Source: Streptomyces alboflavus
Lineage (GTDB): Bacteria > Actinomycetota > Actinomycetes > Streptomycetales > Streptomycetaceae
Reading direction: 5' to 3'
NCBI RefSeq assembly: GCF_000716675.1
Contig: NZ_JNXT01000039.1
Coordinates: 1 to 64,000 of the forward strand
DNA: 64,000 bases
Below are positions 38,646-48,857 of this stretch, one piece after another. The notes beneath the pieces were generated by a model that was not told the origin of the DNA, did not search any database, and worked only from the letters and a program-made list of their open reading frames with translations. Each line of letters begins with the position of its first letter. Position 1 is the first letter of the stretch. The translations under genes and the position numbers were made by a program.

Positions 38646-38965
38646 CCGCGGGCGGCTCCGGCCGCGGGCCGCCGCGGTCGGACGGCGTGCCGCCGGAGTT
38701 CGGCCTCCCCCTCGGGAGAAGACGGGGAGGCTGACCTTCCGCTTGTCAGCAAGTAGTCAAGGAGTGGTCAGGGGTTCTGGGTGGTTTGACCCGAGGAGGG
38801 TGGCCAAGGGGGGTATGGACAGCGAGGTTTGGGGTGGTGCGCCGGGGTTCACCCGGTGGGAATGTCCATGATGTGGGACGACGGACCCGCGGCGTCGGCA
38901 GGTCCCCGGGTGAGGGACAATGAAGGCTCTGTCGGGGCTGGTTGTGCGGGTAGTTGAGGGGACGC

Positions 38966-41278
38966 ATGTCGGAGGCTGAGCGGACGGGCGAGGCTCGTCA
39001 GGATCAGAGCGCACGTCTCCTCGCGGGCCGGTACCGGCTCGGTGACGTGCTCGGCCGCGGCGGCATGGGAACCGTCTGGCGGGCCAAGGACGAGACACTG
39101 GGCCGCACGGTCGCGGTCAAGGAGCTGCGCTTCCCGTCGAGCATCGACGAGGACGAGAAGCGCCGGCTCATCACGCGCACGCTGCGCGAGGCCAAGGCGA
39201 TCGCCCGGATCCGCAACACCAGTGCCGTGACGGTCTTCGACGTGGTCGACGAGGACGACCGGCCGTGGATCGTGATGGAGCTGGTCGAGGGCAAGTCCCT
39301 GGCCGAGGCCGTGCGCGAGGACGGGCTGCTCACGCCGAGGCGCGCCGCGGAGGTCGGGCTCGCCGTGCTCGACGTGCTGCGCTCGGCGCACCGCGAGGGC
39401 ATCCTGCACCGCGACGTGAAGCCGTCCAACGTGCTGATCGCCGAGGACGGCCGCGTCGTCCTCACCGACTTCGGCATCGCCCAGGTCGAGGGCGACCCGT
39501 CCATCACGTCGACGGGCATGCTCGTCGGCGCCCCCTCGTACATCTCGCCGGAGCGGGCACGCGGCCACAAGCCAGGACCCGCGGCCGACCTGTGGTCGCT
39601 CGGCGGGCTCATCTACGCAGCCGTGGAGGGCGTGCCCCCGTACGACAAGGGCTCGGCCATCGCGACCCTCACCGCCGTGATGACCGAGGCCGTCGAACCG
39701 CCGCAGAACGCGGGACCATTGCTGGAGAAGGTCATCTACGGCCTGCTCGCCAAGGACCCCGAGCAGCGGCTCGACGACGCGAGCGCGCGGGCGATGCTCC
39801 TGGAGGTCGTCAACGCCCCGGACATCCCCGAGGTCAAGGCACCGGCGGAGCCGGTGGACGCGACGAAGGTCGTGCCGCTGCCCCCGGTCCCGCCGCAGGC
39901 GCCGCCGTCCGGTGCTCCCGGTGCCCGTAAGGGCGAGGAGGCCGCCGAGCGGCTGAAGGGCGCGTTCCGCTCCGTGCGCAAGAAGGCGGCGGCCGCGGCC
40001 ACGTCGGCTCGCGGTGCGGGTGCGGCGGGCGGTGCCGCGGCTGGTGGGGCAGGTGGTGCCGCGTCGGTCGGCGGTCCGGTCGCCGGTGGTGGCGCGGGCA
40101 ACGCCGGTCCGGCGTCGGGTGCTTCGGCCGGGTCCGGGGTGACCGGGCACGGCGGTGGTGGCGCAGCGGGTGCTGCATCCGGCACGGCGAGCGGGGCGGC
40201 CGCTTCGGGGGCGGCTGCTTCCGGTGTGGTTGGTGCGGGGGAACGTATCGGCGGTGCGGCCGGGGGCGGTGGCGCCGAGCGTGGTGCTGGTGCTGGTGCT
40301 GGTGCTGGTGGCGTGGGGCGGGGCGGAGGCGCCGGTTCGGGTGGCGCGGGCTCAGCCTCGGGAGTGGCCTCCGGGAGCGCCGGTTCCGGCGCGGGCGTGG
40401 GGCTGAACTCCACCGGTGCGGGCGCGGGTTCGCACGGCGGCGCGCGGATCCCCGCGCAGCCCAGTGGGCCGCCGAAGCCGCCCGCGCGGGCGCCGCTCAC
40501 GGACGTGGTGCCCCGGCGGACGCTGGTGATCATCGCGGTGGTCGTCGCACTCGCCGTGCTCGGCACGGTGCTCGCGTTCGCGCTCAACGGCGACGGCGCC
40601 AAGGACGACAAGAGCGGCGGCGGCACGTCCTCGTCCAGCGGGGCGACCGCGGGCGGCGAGGGCGAGGAGAAGGGCTCCGGGAAGGACTCGGGGAAGGACT
40701 CGGGCAAGAACGACGACTCCGGTTCCGGCAAGGGCAAGGACGGCCAGGGCGACCAGGGCAAGGAGCAGGACGACAACTCCGGCTCGGGCAAGGACGACGA
40801 CGCGGGGCAGGGCTCGCCCATCGGCGGCGACGGCAAGGGCAAGGACGGCGCCGAGGAGACGTACAAGCATCCGCAGGGCTTCTCGATAGGCCTGCCCAAG
40901 GGCTGGAAGTTCCGCACCACCGACCGCGCGGGCGCGCGCTTCACCGGGCCGAACGGGCAGAAGCTGCTCATCGGCTGGACCCCGACGCCCAAGGACAACC
41001 CCGTCGCGGACTGGAAGAACCAGGAACTGGGCATGCGCCGGGCCCAGTACGACCGGATCCGCATCGAGAAGGTCGACTTCCGCGGCTGGAACACGGCGGA
41101 CTGGGAATTCACCTACGTGGACGGCGGTACGAAGTACCGCTCCGTGGACCGCGGCTTCGTCGTCAACGGCGGCCTGGGCTACGGACTGATGTACACCGCG
41201 AAAGCGGACGACTGGGGCAGCGATCAGCGACGCGAAGCCTGGCGGACGTTCACACGGACCTTCGAGCCGAAGAAGTGA
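38966..41278 (+). CDS. membrane Ser/Thr protein kinase 1 of the array
   Basis: A 770-residue receptor-type kinase. The kinase domain (about 20-275) is complete: GRGGMGTVW P-loop, VAVKE lysine near 51, LHRDVKPSN, TDFGIA and a PERARG segment. A linker of more than 200 residues made mostly of Gly, Ala and Ser follows, then one transmembrane helix (about 519-540, LVIIAVVVALAVLGTVLAFA). A Lys/Asp/Gly-rich stalk comes next, then an extracellular domain of about 145 residues beginning GFSIGLPKGW. It is the first of six tandem homologous genes on this strand. Signal unknown. Confidence 0.93.
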   Translation: MSEAERTGEARQDQSARLLAGRYRLGDVLGRGGMGTVWRAKDETLGRTVAVKELRFPSSIDEDEKRRLITRTLREAKAIARIRNTSAVTVFDVVDEDDRPWIVMELVEGKSLAEAVREDGLLTPRRAAEVGLAVLDVLRSAHREGILHRDVKPSNVLIAEDGRVVLTDFGIAQVEGDPSITSTGMLVGAPSYISPERARGHKPGPAADLWSLGGLIYAAVEGVPPYDKGSAIATLTAVMTEAVEPPQNAGPLLEKVIYGLLAKDPEQRLDDASARAMLLEVVNAPDIPEVKAPAEPVDATKVVPLPPVPPQAPPSGAPGARKGEEAAERLKGAFRSVRKKAAAAATSARGAGAAGGAAAGGAGGAASVGGPVAGGGAGNAGPASGASAGSGVTGHGGGGAAGAASGTASGAAASGAAASGVVGAGERIGGAAGGGGAERGAGAGAGAGGVGRGGGAGSGGAGSASGVASGSAGSGAGVGLNSTGAGAGSHGGARIPAQPSGPPKPPARAPLTDVVPRRTLVIIAVVVALAVLGTVLAFALNGDGAKDDKSGGGTSSSSGATAGGEGEEKGSGKDSGKDSGKNDDSGSGKGKDGQGDQGKEQDDNSGSGKDDDAGQGSPIGGDGKGKDGAEETYKHPQGFSIGLPKGWKFRTTDRAGARFTGPNGQKLLIGWTPTPKDNPVADWKNQELGMRRAQYDRIRIEKVDFRGWNTADWEFTYVDGGTKYRSVDRGFVVNGGLGYGLMYTAKADDWGSDQRREAWRTFTRTFEPKK

Positions 41279-41444
41279 CGGTGGGGCGGGACCGGTGAGA
41301 TGGCCGGGCGATGACCGGCGAGATCTCGCATCCCCCCAAAACGGTTCGGTTGTGGCACGTATCGTGAGTGCTTGCGGAGGGTAAGCAGCCGCAACGAGCC
41401 GTAAGTCGAACGGAATTGACCACCGGGCGGATGGGGGAGGCATC

Positions 41445-44400
41445 GTGGACGACTATGCGGGACGGGTGCTCGCCGACCGCTACCGCCTGCCGCTGCCCCC
41501 GTCCGACGAGTACGAACTCGCCGAGACCCGCGCCTTCGACACCTACAGCGGCCAGGAGGTCCTGGTCCGGCAGGTGCCGCTGCCCGAGATCGTCGAGGCG
41601 GAGGTGCTCGGCGACGAGGCGTACGGCGACGGCGATCTGAGCGACGTCCTGCCCGGCGGGCTGCCCGAGGGTTTCCGGAGCGCGCGCGGGAGCGCGGCCC
41701 GTGGCGGCGCCCGGCGCGCGGGCTCGCGCGCGACGCGCAGGCCGAGCGACCCCGCGGTCCTGCGGGCCATCGAGGCCGCCCAGGCCGCCGCGCGCATCCC
41801 CGACCACCCGCGGCTCGACCAGGTCTTCGACGTGTTCGCGGAGGACGGCTCGCTGTGGATAGTGAGCGAACTGGTCGCGGCCCGGCCGCTCGCGGCGTTA
41901 TTGGCCGACCGGCCGCTGAACCCCTTCCGCGCGGCGGAGGTCGCGGCGGACGTCGTCACGGCCCTGCGCGTCCTGCACGCGCACGGCTGGGTGCACCGGA
42001 ACATCACCGCGCGCACGGTGCTCGTCTGCGACGACGGCCGCGTCATGCTGACGGGGCTCGCCGCGGGCGCTGCGGAGGAGGCCCTGTGCGGGTACGACCC
42101 GCGGCCCGAGGAGGACGACTTCGCGGGCTTCACCGAGCCCGAGGGCGCGGTGCCCGAGCCGGTGGGCGGCGCGGGGTACGCGGCGCTGGAGGCCGCGGGG
42201 GCGGACGGGGACGGCGAGTACGCCGGGTACGACGAGTCGGCTGAGTACGCCGGGTACGACGAGCACGGTGAGCACGGCGAGCACGGCGCGTACGGAGACA
42301 ACGGCTCCCACCGCGAGCACGGCGGCAACGGATCGCGTGGGCACGCCGCGATCGAGGCCGCGCGGCAGGCGGACGACGGCGGGGCCGAGCCGCCGTACGG
42401 CAGCGCCGAGCGGGACCTCAGGGCGGCGCGGGCCGGGGCCATCGCCGCGTACCGGGCGGGCGCGGCGCGGGCCGCGGCCCGGGTGAGCGAGCGCGGCGCG
42501 GCGGGGCGGGCCGAGGCGGACGGCGGCGCCGAGCGCGGCGACGGCGCGTACGACACCTATGGCGGCGAGGGCGCGGACGGCGACGGTGGTTCCGTCGGCG
42601 CGGGCGGCTCCGTCGGGCACATCTCGGATCCGTACGGGGTCCGGGAGCGGCAGAAGAAGCCGTGGCACGGGGCTGTGCCGCGCGCAGGAGCCGTGCCCGC
42701 GCAGGGCGGCGCGCCGGGTTCGCACGGCGCACCGGGCTCCCACAACGCGCCGGGTTCCCACGGCGCACCCGACGCCCACCACGCCCCGGGCCCGCACGGC
42801 GCCCCGGCCCCGCAACGCGCCCCCGGCGCACAGGGCGGCGCGCAGAGCCCCCCGCCCCACCCCTTCACCAAGCAGCTCCCGTCCGCACAGCTCCCGTCCG
42901 CACAGCTCCCCTCCGCCCGGACGCAGCCCGCCCCGGACCGGCAGGCCCCCGCGCGCCCGGCGCCGTACCCCTCGGCCCCGCACGCGTCGGCGCCGCGAGA
43001 GTCCACCCCGTACCCCTCGACCCCGCACGCGTCGGCCTCCTCGGCCCCGCGCGAGTCGACCCCGTACGCCCCGACTCCGTACCAGCCCAGGCAGAACCTC
43101 CCCGCGCCCGCCGCCCGCCCCGCGCCCGACCTCGCCAAGTCGCCCGGCCACAGGGGCACGACCGGTGCCCCCGAGGGCAACGCCCGTCCTCGTGAGGGCG
43201 AGTGGGACGACCCCGCCGGTGAGCTGCGCGCGCGCCGTGGTCCGACCACCGCGCTCGCCGCCGAGCGCGCCCGGCACGCCCGGATGACCGTCGTCGGCGC
43301 CGTCACGGAGCGGTGGGCGCCGGAGCAGGCCGGGCCGGTGCACGACAACTGGCAGCTGGCCGCGCCGATCGGGCCCGCCACCGACCTGTGGGCGCTCGGC
43401 GCGCTGCTGTTCCGCGCCGTCCAGGGCCACGCCCCGTATCCGGAGGACAGCACCGCCGAGCTGGTGCAGCTGGTGTGCGCGGAGCCGCCCGCGTTCGCGG
43501 AGGAGTGCGGTCCGCTGCGGCCCGTCGTCGAGTCGCTGCTGCGTCAGGACCCGACCGAGCGCATCGACTTCGAGGAGCTGAGCGGCTGGCTGCGCTCCCT
43601 GGTGCGGTCGGCGCCGGAGCCGGACGCGGGCGTGCACGTGGTGCCCGCGCCGCCGTACGACGGCGGCAAGCTGCCCGTCGTACGCCGCCGCGGCGAGGTC
43701 GTCCGCAAGCGCCGCTCGCCCGCGCCGGTCCCGGCCGGGGACGACGGCGGCCAGGGCCACGGCCGCCACAAGCGCGGTCGGGAGCGCGTCAAGGAGCGCG
43801 GCAGGGACACCAGGCCGGTGCGGGCGCCGCGCCCCGAGCGGGCACCGAGCGCCCGGGGACCGAGGTCCCTTGGCCGTGTCCTGCTCGTCGTGATCCTGGC
43901 CGGTCTGGTGGCGGCCGTCGCGTACGCGATGCTGTTCATGCCCGAGTCCGGCGAGGGCGAGGGCACCGGCCGCACCGGAAACGCGGGCGAGGTCAGCCCG
44001 GCGCCCGACGGCAACGGCGAGCGCCCGAGCGGAGGCGAGGCGCCGGACGACGACGGCAAGGGCACGGGCGACGGTGACGACGGGAAGGCGTCGGACCCGG
44101 AGAAGACGCCCGGTTCGCAGGAGCCCCAGACCACCGACCCGGACCTCGCGTCCGGCTTCACGCTGCGCAAGGACGCCGAGGGCTTCCGGGTGGCCGTGGC
44201 CGACGGCTGGGACCGGCATCCCAAGAACGGCCGCGGTCAGGTCCTCTACAGCCACGGCCGCTTCGAGCTCCTCGTCGTCCCCGGCCGCGACAGCACCGGC
44301 GACTTCGGCACGGACCCGATGAAGTACCAGAAGGAGGACGAGCGCGAACTCCAGCCGTTCCGCGACTCGTCGTGGGCCACGTCCAGCGGACTCCGGCTCG

Positions 44401-44600
44401 TCGACGTGGGCGGAAAGTCCCGGGCCGAGGGGCAGTTCACGTGGCAGGACACCGACGGCACCGAGGTCTTCGTACGCAATCTCGCGATGGCCGTGGACGG
44501 GAAGTACCACGTGCTCCAGGTGCGCGGGCCCGAGGCGGAGCGGGACGAGGTGACGCGTCTGTTCGAGCAGGCGTCGACGTCCTACCGGCCCTCCGGCTGA
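41445..44600 (+). CDS. membrane pseudokinase with very large insert, gene 2 of the array
   Basis: A 1051-residue protein built like its neighbours but with degenerate catalysis. There is no glycine-rich loop; the VAVK lysine is R42 (VLVRQV); HRD is HRN (residues 184-186); DFG is TGL (203-205). The C-lobe returns only at about 625 (RWAPEQAG) and 647 (DLWALGALLF), so roughly 400 residues of low-complexity sequence, including EYAGYDE, GAPGSH and Pro/Ser repeats, interrupt the fold at the activation segment. A transmembrane helix (about 810-832) and an extracellular domain (DAEGFRVAVADGW) follow. GTG 41445 has GGGGGAGG. It is probably a regulator or scaffold for the neighbouring kinases. Confidence 0.88.
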   Translation: MDDYAGRVLADRYRLPLPPSDEYELAETRAFDTYSGQEVLVRQVPLPEIVEAEVLGDEAYGDGDLSDVLPGGLPEGFRSARGSAARGGARRAGSRATRRPSDPAVLRAIEAAQAAARIPDHPRLDQVFDVFAEDGSLWIVSELVAARPLAALLADRPLNPFRAAEVAADVVTALRVLHAHGWVHRNITARTVLVCDDGRVMLTGLAAGAAEEALCGYDPRPEEDDFAGFTEPEGAVPEPVGGAGYAALEAAGADGDGEYAGYDESAEYAGYDEHGEHGEHGAYGDNGSHREHGGNGSRGHAAIEAARQADDGGAEPPYGSAERDLRAARAGAIAAYRAGAARAAARVSERGAAGRAEADGGAERGDGAYDTYGGEGADGDGGSVGAGGSVGHISDPYGVRERQKKPWHGAVPRAGAVPAQGGAPGSHGAPGSHNAPGSHGAPDAHHAPGPHGAPAPQRAPGAQGGAQSPPPHPFTKQLPSAQLPSAQLPSARTQPAPDRQAPARPAPYPSAPHASAPRESTPYPSTPHASASSAPRESTPYAPTPYQPRQNLPAPAARPAPDLAKSPGHRGTTGAPEGNARPREGEWDDPAGELRARRGPTTALAAERARHARMTVVGAVTERWAPEQAGPVHDNWQLAAPIGPATDLWALGALLFRAVQGHAPYPEDSTAELVQLVCAEPPAFAEECGPLRPVVESLLRQDPTERIDFEELSGWLRSLVRSAPEPDAGVHVVPAPPYDGGKLPVVRRRGEVVRKRRSPAPVPAGDDGGQGHGRHKRGRERVKERGRDTRPVRAPRPERAPSARGPRSLGRVLLVVILAGLVAAVAYAMLFMPESGEGEGTGRTGNAGEVSPAPDGNGERPSGGEAPDDDGKGTGDGDDGKASDPEKTPGSQEPQTTDPDLASGFTLRKDAEGFRVAVADGWDRHPKNGRGQVLYSHGRFELLVVPGRDSTGDFGTDPMKYQKEDERELQPFRDSSWATSSGLRLVDVGGKSRAEGQFTWQDTDGTEVFVRNLAMAVDGKYHVLQVRGPEAERDEVTRLFEQASTSYRPSG

Positions 44601-44735
44601 CTCCCGACCGTCCGCCGCGGGCACGCCGACGGGCCCCCGACCGTCCGCCGCGGGCACGCTGGCTGACTCCCGACCGCCCGCCGCGGGCACACCGACGGAC
44701 CCCCGGCCGCCCGCCGCGGGCACGCCAACTGGCCC
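44601..44735. repeat. 33-bp tandem repeat, four copies
   Basis: Four contiguous 33-bp units, anchored at 44605, 44638, 44671 and 44704 by the word CGACCGYCCGCCGCGGGCAC. They begin at the stop codon of the pseudokinase gene. The rest of the gap up to 44880 holds no gene; a promoter for kinase 3 may lie there but no good hexamer pair was found. Confidence 0.85.
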
Positions 44736-44880
44736 TCGCCGGGCAGGCGTCCGCACCCCGCCCGCGTCACAGTGCGGTCTCCGATGACCCCCTCCCGTTC
44801 CCTGTACGCGCCCCCCTCCTTAACCTGGGCTCTGGCAAACCTCAGGAACCTGGCCCTGTCAAGACCAACTGCGGGGGAAC

Positions 44881-46632
44881 GTGAATCAGATGCAGGGCCT
44901 GCTCCTCGCCGGCCGCTACCGGCTCGGCGAGTCCATCGGCAGTGGTGGCATGGGCCGCGTGTGGCGTGCGCGGGACGAGGTGCTGCACCGCGTCGTCGCC
45001 GTCAAGGAACTGACGGCGGCCCAGTGGGTGCAGGAGGCCGACCGCGAGGTGCTGCTCACCCGGACGCAGACGGAGGCGCGCGCCCAGGCCCAGATCAACC
45101 ACTCCGCGGTCGTCACGGTCCACGACGTCCTCGAGTACGACGACCGGCCCTGGATCGTGATGGAGCTGGTCGAGGGCCCCTCGCTCGCCGACGCGGTCAA
45201 GGAGCGGGGCCGCATCGAGCCCCGCGAGGCCGCCCGCGTCGGCCTGTGGGTCCTGCGGGCCCTGCGCGCCGCACACGGCGCCGGGGTCCTGCACCGCGAC
45301 ATCAAGCCGGGCAACGTCCTGCTCTCCGAGGACGGCCGGGTGCTGCTCACCGACTTCGGGATCGCCTCGATCGAGGGCGACTCGACGATCACGCGCACCG
45401 GCGAGGTCGTCGGCTCCGTCGACTATCTGGCGCCCGAGCGGGTCAGCGGCGCCAACCCCGGCCCCGCCGCCGACCTGTGGGCGCTCGGCGCCACCCTGTA
45501 CACGGCGGTCGAGGGCAACTCGCCGTTCCGGCGCACGTCGCCGCTCGGCACGATGCAGGCCGTGGTGACGGAGGAGCCCGATCCGGTGCGGTACGCGGGG
45601 CCGCTCGGGCCCGTCATCTCGGCGCTCCTGGCCAAGGATCCGGACGCGCGGCCGGACGCGGCCGAGGCGGAGCAGATGCTCGCGGAGGCGGCGGAGGGGC
45701 GGCGTCCGGGGGCGGCGCAGGCGTACGTGCCGACGACGGTGCAGGAGGAACTGACAGCCCCCACGCCCCCGCACCACCCGTCCGCCGTGCCTCCCGCGTC
45801 CCTCCCCGGGGCGCACACCCCGCCCTCGTCCACCCCGGTCCCGGGAGCGGCGCATTCCGGCCACGTAGGTCCGGGCGGGCCGACGTCGGGGCAGGCCGCC
45901 GATCCGTCCGGCCGCGCCACACCGTCCCCGTACGGCACTTCGCAGACGCACGCCGCGCCGACCTCGTACGGCACGCCCCCCTCGTACGGCGCCCACGGCC
46001 CGTCCGACACGGGCGCCACGCCCACAGGGCCAGGGCGTCGGCGCCTGCTCCGGGCCCTCGTGCCGATCGCGGCGGCCGCGGCGGTCGGCGGGGGTGCGGT
46101 GGCCGGCTATCTGTACCTCGGCGGCGGCAGCGAGGGCAAGGACGGGAAGGGCAAGGGCGACAAGGCCGGTGAGGTCGTCGGTGCGATCCCCAAGAGCTGG
46201 GTGCGCGTGCACGACGCGGAGGGCTTCAGCCTCATGCTGCCCAAGGGCTGGGAGCGGCGGGTGGACGGCACCCAGATCGACTACACCCCGGACGACGGCC
46301 GCCACTTCGTGCGCATCAGCGTCGACCCCGACCCCGACTTCGACAGCCCGTACGCCCACCAGCTCGACCTGGAGAAACAGCTGAAGAGGCTGCCCGAGTA
46401 CCGGCGGCTGCACCTCAACTCCAACACCTTCCGCGACCGGCCCGGCGCCCTCTGGGAGTTCAGCTGGACGGCGGGCGCGAGCGACACCACGAAGGGCCCG
46501 CGGCGCGCCATCTCGCAGAGCTACGTCAGCCGCGCGGGCACCGAGTACGTGATCTACATGTCGGCGCCGGAGGCGAACTGGAAGAAGACCCGGCAGCAGT
46601 TCGACGCGGTGCTGCGCGGCTGGCGCGACTGA
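44881..46632 (+). CDS. membrane Ser/Thr protein kinase 3 of the array
   Basis: A 583-residue receptor kinase. Intact motifs are GSGGMGRVW, VAVKEL, LHRDIKPGN, TDFGIA and PERVSG within about 10-270. The juxtamembrane linker is Pro/Ser/Thr-rich with SYGTPPSYG-like repeats. One transmembrane helix lies near 388-410. The extracellular domain begins EGFSLMLPKGWERRVDG and is clearly paralogous to those of the neighbours. The start is GTG 44881, next to the conserved QGLLLAGRYRLGE. Confidence 0.93.
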   Translation: MNQMQGLLLAGRYRLGESIGSGGMGRVWRARDEVLHRVVAVKELTAAQWVQEADREVLLTRTQTEARAQAQINHSAVVTVHDVLEYDDRPWIVMELVEGPSLADAVKERGRIEPREAARVGLWVLRALRAAHGAGVLHRDIKPGNVLLSEDGRVLLTDFGIASIEGDSTITRTGEVVGSVDYLAPERVSGANPGPAADLWALGATLYTAVEGNSPFRRTSPLGTMQAVVTEEPDPVRYAGPLGPVISALLAKDPDARPDAAEAEQMLAEAAEGRRPGAAQAYVPTTVQEELTAPTPPHHPSAVPPASLPGAHTPPSSTPVPGAAHSGHVGPGGPTSGQAADPSGRATPSPYGTSQTHAAPTSYGTPPSYGAHGPSDTGATPTGPGRRRLLRALVPIAAAAAVGGGAVAGYLYLGGGSEGKDGKGKGDKAGEVVGAIPKSWVRVHDAEGFSLMLPKGWERRVDGTQIDYTPDDGRHFVRISVDPDPDFDSPYAHQLDLEKQLKRLPEYRRLHLNSNTFRDRPGALWEFSWTAGASDTTKGPRRAISQSYVSRAGTEYVIYMSAPEANWKKTRQQFDAVLRGWRD

Positions 46633-46764
46633 TCCGGCCCGCTCGCCGGGGGACACGACCCGACCGCGGAAGGCCGTGGCCCGAACTCCGCTGGATACGG
46701 CCTGAACTGGCCCTTGTCCGGGCGGAGAGGATCCGTGACCACACCTCTGGGGCATGATGGCCGC

Positions 46765-48639
46765 ATGGGGAGCCTGGGTGACAGCACCCGTGTGATCGCC
46801 GGCCGTTACCGCCTGGAGGTGCGGGTGGGCCAGGGCGGCATGGGTGTCGTGTGGCGCGCGACCGACCAGCTCCTCGGCCGTCGCGTCGCCGTCAAGGAGA
46901 TCCCGCTCGACGAGACGCTCTCCGCCGAAGAGGCCGCGCGGCAGCGCGAGCGCACCCTGCGCGAGGCGCGTGCCGTCGCGCAGCTGCGGCATCCGCACAT
47001 CATCGTGGTGCACGACGTCGTCGTCCACGACGAACGCCCGTACCTGGTCATGGAGTTGATCGAGGGCCCCACGCTGGCCCTGCGCATCGGCCGGTCAGGA
47101 CCGCTCGGCCCGCAGGCCGCCGCCCGCATCGGCCTCGACCTGCTCGGCGCGCTCGGCGTCGCGCACGCCGCGGGCGTCCTGCACCGCGACCTGAAGCCCG
47201 CCAATGTGCTCCTGGAGGAGGCGACCGGCAGGGTCGTGCTCACGGACTTCGGCATCGCGCAGGTCAGCGGGGCGACGACGCTCACGGAGAACGGGTCGTT
47301 CGTGGGCTCGCCGGAGTACACCGCGCCGGAGCGCATGTCGGGCGAGCGCACCGGGCCCGCGTCCGACCTGTGGTCCCTCGGCGCGTTGCTCGTGGCCGTG
47401 GTCACCGGCGAGTCGCCGTTCCGGCGGGACTCGATCGGCGGGGTGCTGCACGCCGTCGTCTTCGACGAGATCCGCCCGCCGCCCGCGGCGGAGCCGATCG
47501 CTCCGCTCGTCCTCGGCCTCCTCGAACGCGACCCGGAGCGGCGCCTGGACGCGGCCGGGGCGGAGCGGCTGCTGCGCGCGTACGTCGACACCGGGGTCAT
47601 GCCGGGGCTGCCGGGCGCGGGGGACGGCGCCCGGCGTCCTGTGCTCGCGTCCGCGCGGGGGCGGCTGTCGGGGCGTGCGCGGGGGCGCGTGCCGGGGCGT
47701 GCGCCCGGGCGGTTGTCAGGGCGGGTGGAAGGGCGCTCGGAGGGCCGCGGGGAGGGGCGTTCACGGGGCTCGGGCCGTTCGGGCCGGACGTGGGGCTCGG
47801 GCCGGTCGTGGCGCTCAGGGCGCGCGGGGCCCCCGTCGGGGCGGCGCCCCCTCCTCTCCCTGCTCCCCGGCCGCCACCCGCCCCGGAGCCCGCGCACGCA
47901 GCCGCCGCCCGCACGCCCCGGCCACCCGGACGAATCCGCCGCACACCTGTCCGCCCCCGCGCGCCGCCGCCAGAACCGCATCATGCTGATCGCCGCAGCG
48001 CTGGTCGCGGCCGTGGCGGGCGGCGCCGTGTCGGCCGCGACGCTGCTGCTCGGGCAGGACGCCGACGGGGACGGCGGCCGGAACACGCCGCCCAGTTCGG
48101 CGTCGCCCGACACCCCGACGGACTCCGGCGGCCCGCGCCCCACGGCGACGTCGACGGTCACCAAGACCCCGGACACGGTTTCTCCCTCCACCCCCGACGC
48201 CCCCGTGGGCTACCGCCTCGCCAAGGACCCGCGCGGCTTCGCCCTCGCCGTCCCCCAGGGCTACACCCGCCGCACGGACGGCCCGCACACCTTCTACGTC
48301 TCGCCGGGCGGCGCCGTCCGCATCGGCATCGAGGCGGCCGACCCCGTCCCCGGCGGCCCGCTCGCCGCGCAGCGCCGCGCCGCCGCCGAAGGACCCCGCG
48401 ACCACCCCGGTTACCGCGACGCCGAGGTCACCGCGACCACCCGCAACGGCCGCCCCGCCGCACTGTGGCAGTACACCCGGGACGGCTCCGGCGGCGAGGC
48501 GGGCGCCCGGCGCACATACGACCTGTGCTGGCAGGAGGGCGGCCGGAGGTACGACGTGTGGGTGTCGGCGCCGACGGGGCAGGCGCGGGAGGGGCGGCGG
48601 CACTTCGACACGGCGGTGGACACGTTCGTGCGGCGGTGA
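46765..48639 (+). CDS. membrane Ser/Thr protein kinase 4 of the array
   Basis: A 624-residue receptor kinase. The kinase domain (about 10-270) has GQGGMGVVW, VAVKEI, LHRDLKPAN, TDFGIA and PERMSG. An Arg/Gly/Ser-rich linker with repeated GR pairs follows (RLSGRARGR, GRSEGRGEGR), an unusual basic tether. The transmembrane helix is near 406-428, then comes an extracellular domain with RGFALAVPQGYTRRTDG. ATG 46765 is used; GTG 46735 in the same frame has a better GGAGAGG site and would add 10 residues. Confidence 0.92.
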   Translation: MGSLGDSTRVIAGRYRLEVRVGQGGMGVVWRATDQLLGRRVAVKEIPLDETLSAEEAARQRERTLREARAVAQLRHPHIIVVHDVVVHDERPYLVMELIEGPTLALRIGRSGPLGPQAAARIGLDLLGALGVAHAAGVLHRDLKPANVLLEEATGRVVLTDFGIAQVSGATTLTENGSFVGSPEYTAPERMSGERTGPASDLWSLGALLVAVVTGESPFRRDSIGGVLHAVVFDEIRPPPAAEPIAPLVLGLLERDPERRLDAAGAERLLRAYVDTGVMPGLPGAGDGARRPVLASARGRLSGRARGRVPGRAPGRLSGRVEGRSEGRGEGRSRGSGRSGRTWGSGRSWRSGRAGPPSGRRPLLSLLPGRHPPRSPRTQPPPARPGHPDESAAHLSAPARRRQNRIMLIAAALVAAVAGGAVSAATLLLGQDADGDGGRNTPPSSASPDTPTDSGGPRPTATSTVTKTPDTVSPSTPDAPVGYRLAKDPRGFALAVPQGYTRRTDGPHTFYVSPGGAVRIGIEAADPVPGGPLAAQRRAAAEGPRDHPGYRDAEVTATTRNGRPAALWQYTRDGSGGEAGARRTYDLCWQEGGRRYDVWVSAPTGQAREGRRHFDTAVDTFVRR

Positions 48640-48857
48640 GGGTCCGGCGGTGAGGGCCTGCCGGTGGCGGTCCGGCGGTGGCGCGAATGTGCGGTGGCGC
48701 ACAGGGGCGTGCGGAGGGTGGGAGATCGACTCAGACGCGCCGTTACGTGCGCCTTTCCGCACGTACGTCGCCGAAGTTCCCGGTTCCTGCATCACCCCGG
48801 TCACAACTGGGGACCCTGGCTGGAACCCGAGGTACCCCGCACGGTACTCATGGGGGC

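Noticed and set aside
41445..44600. Frameshifted or chimeric kinase gene
   Set aside because: One continuous 1051-codon frame with typical codon bias covers the N-lobe, insert, C-lobe, transmembrane helix and ectodomain, so degeneration of motifs is not due to a frameshift.
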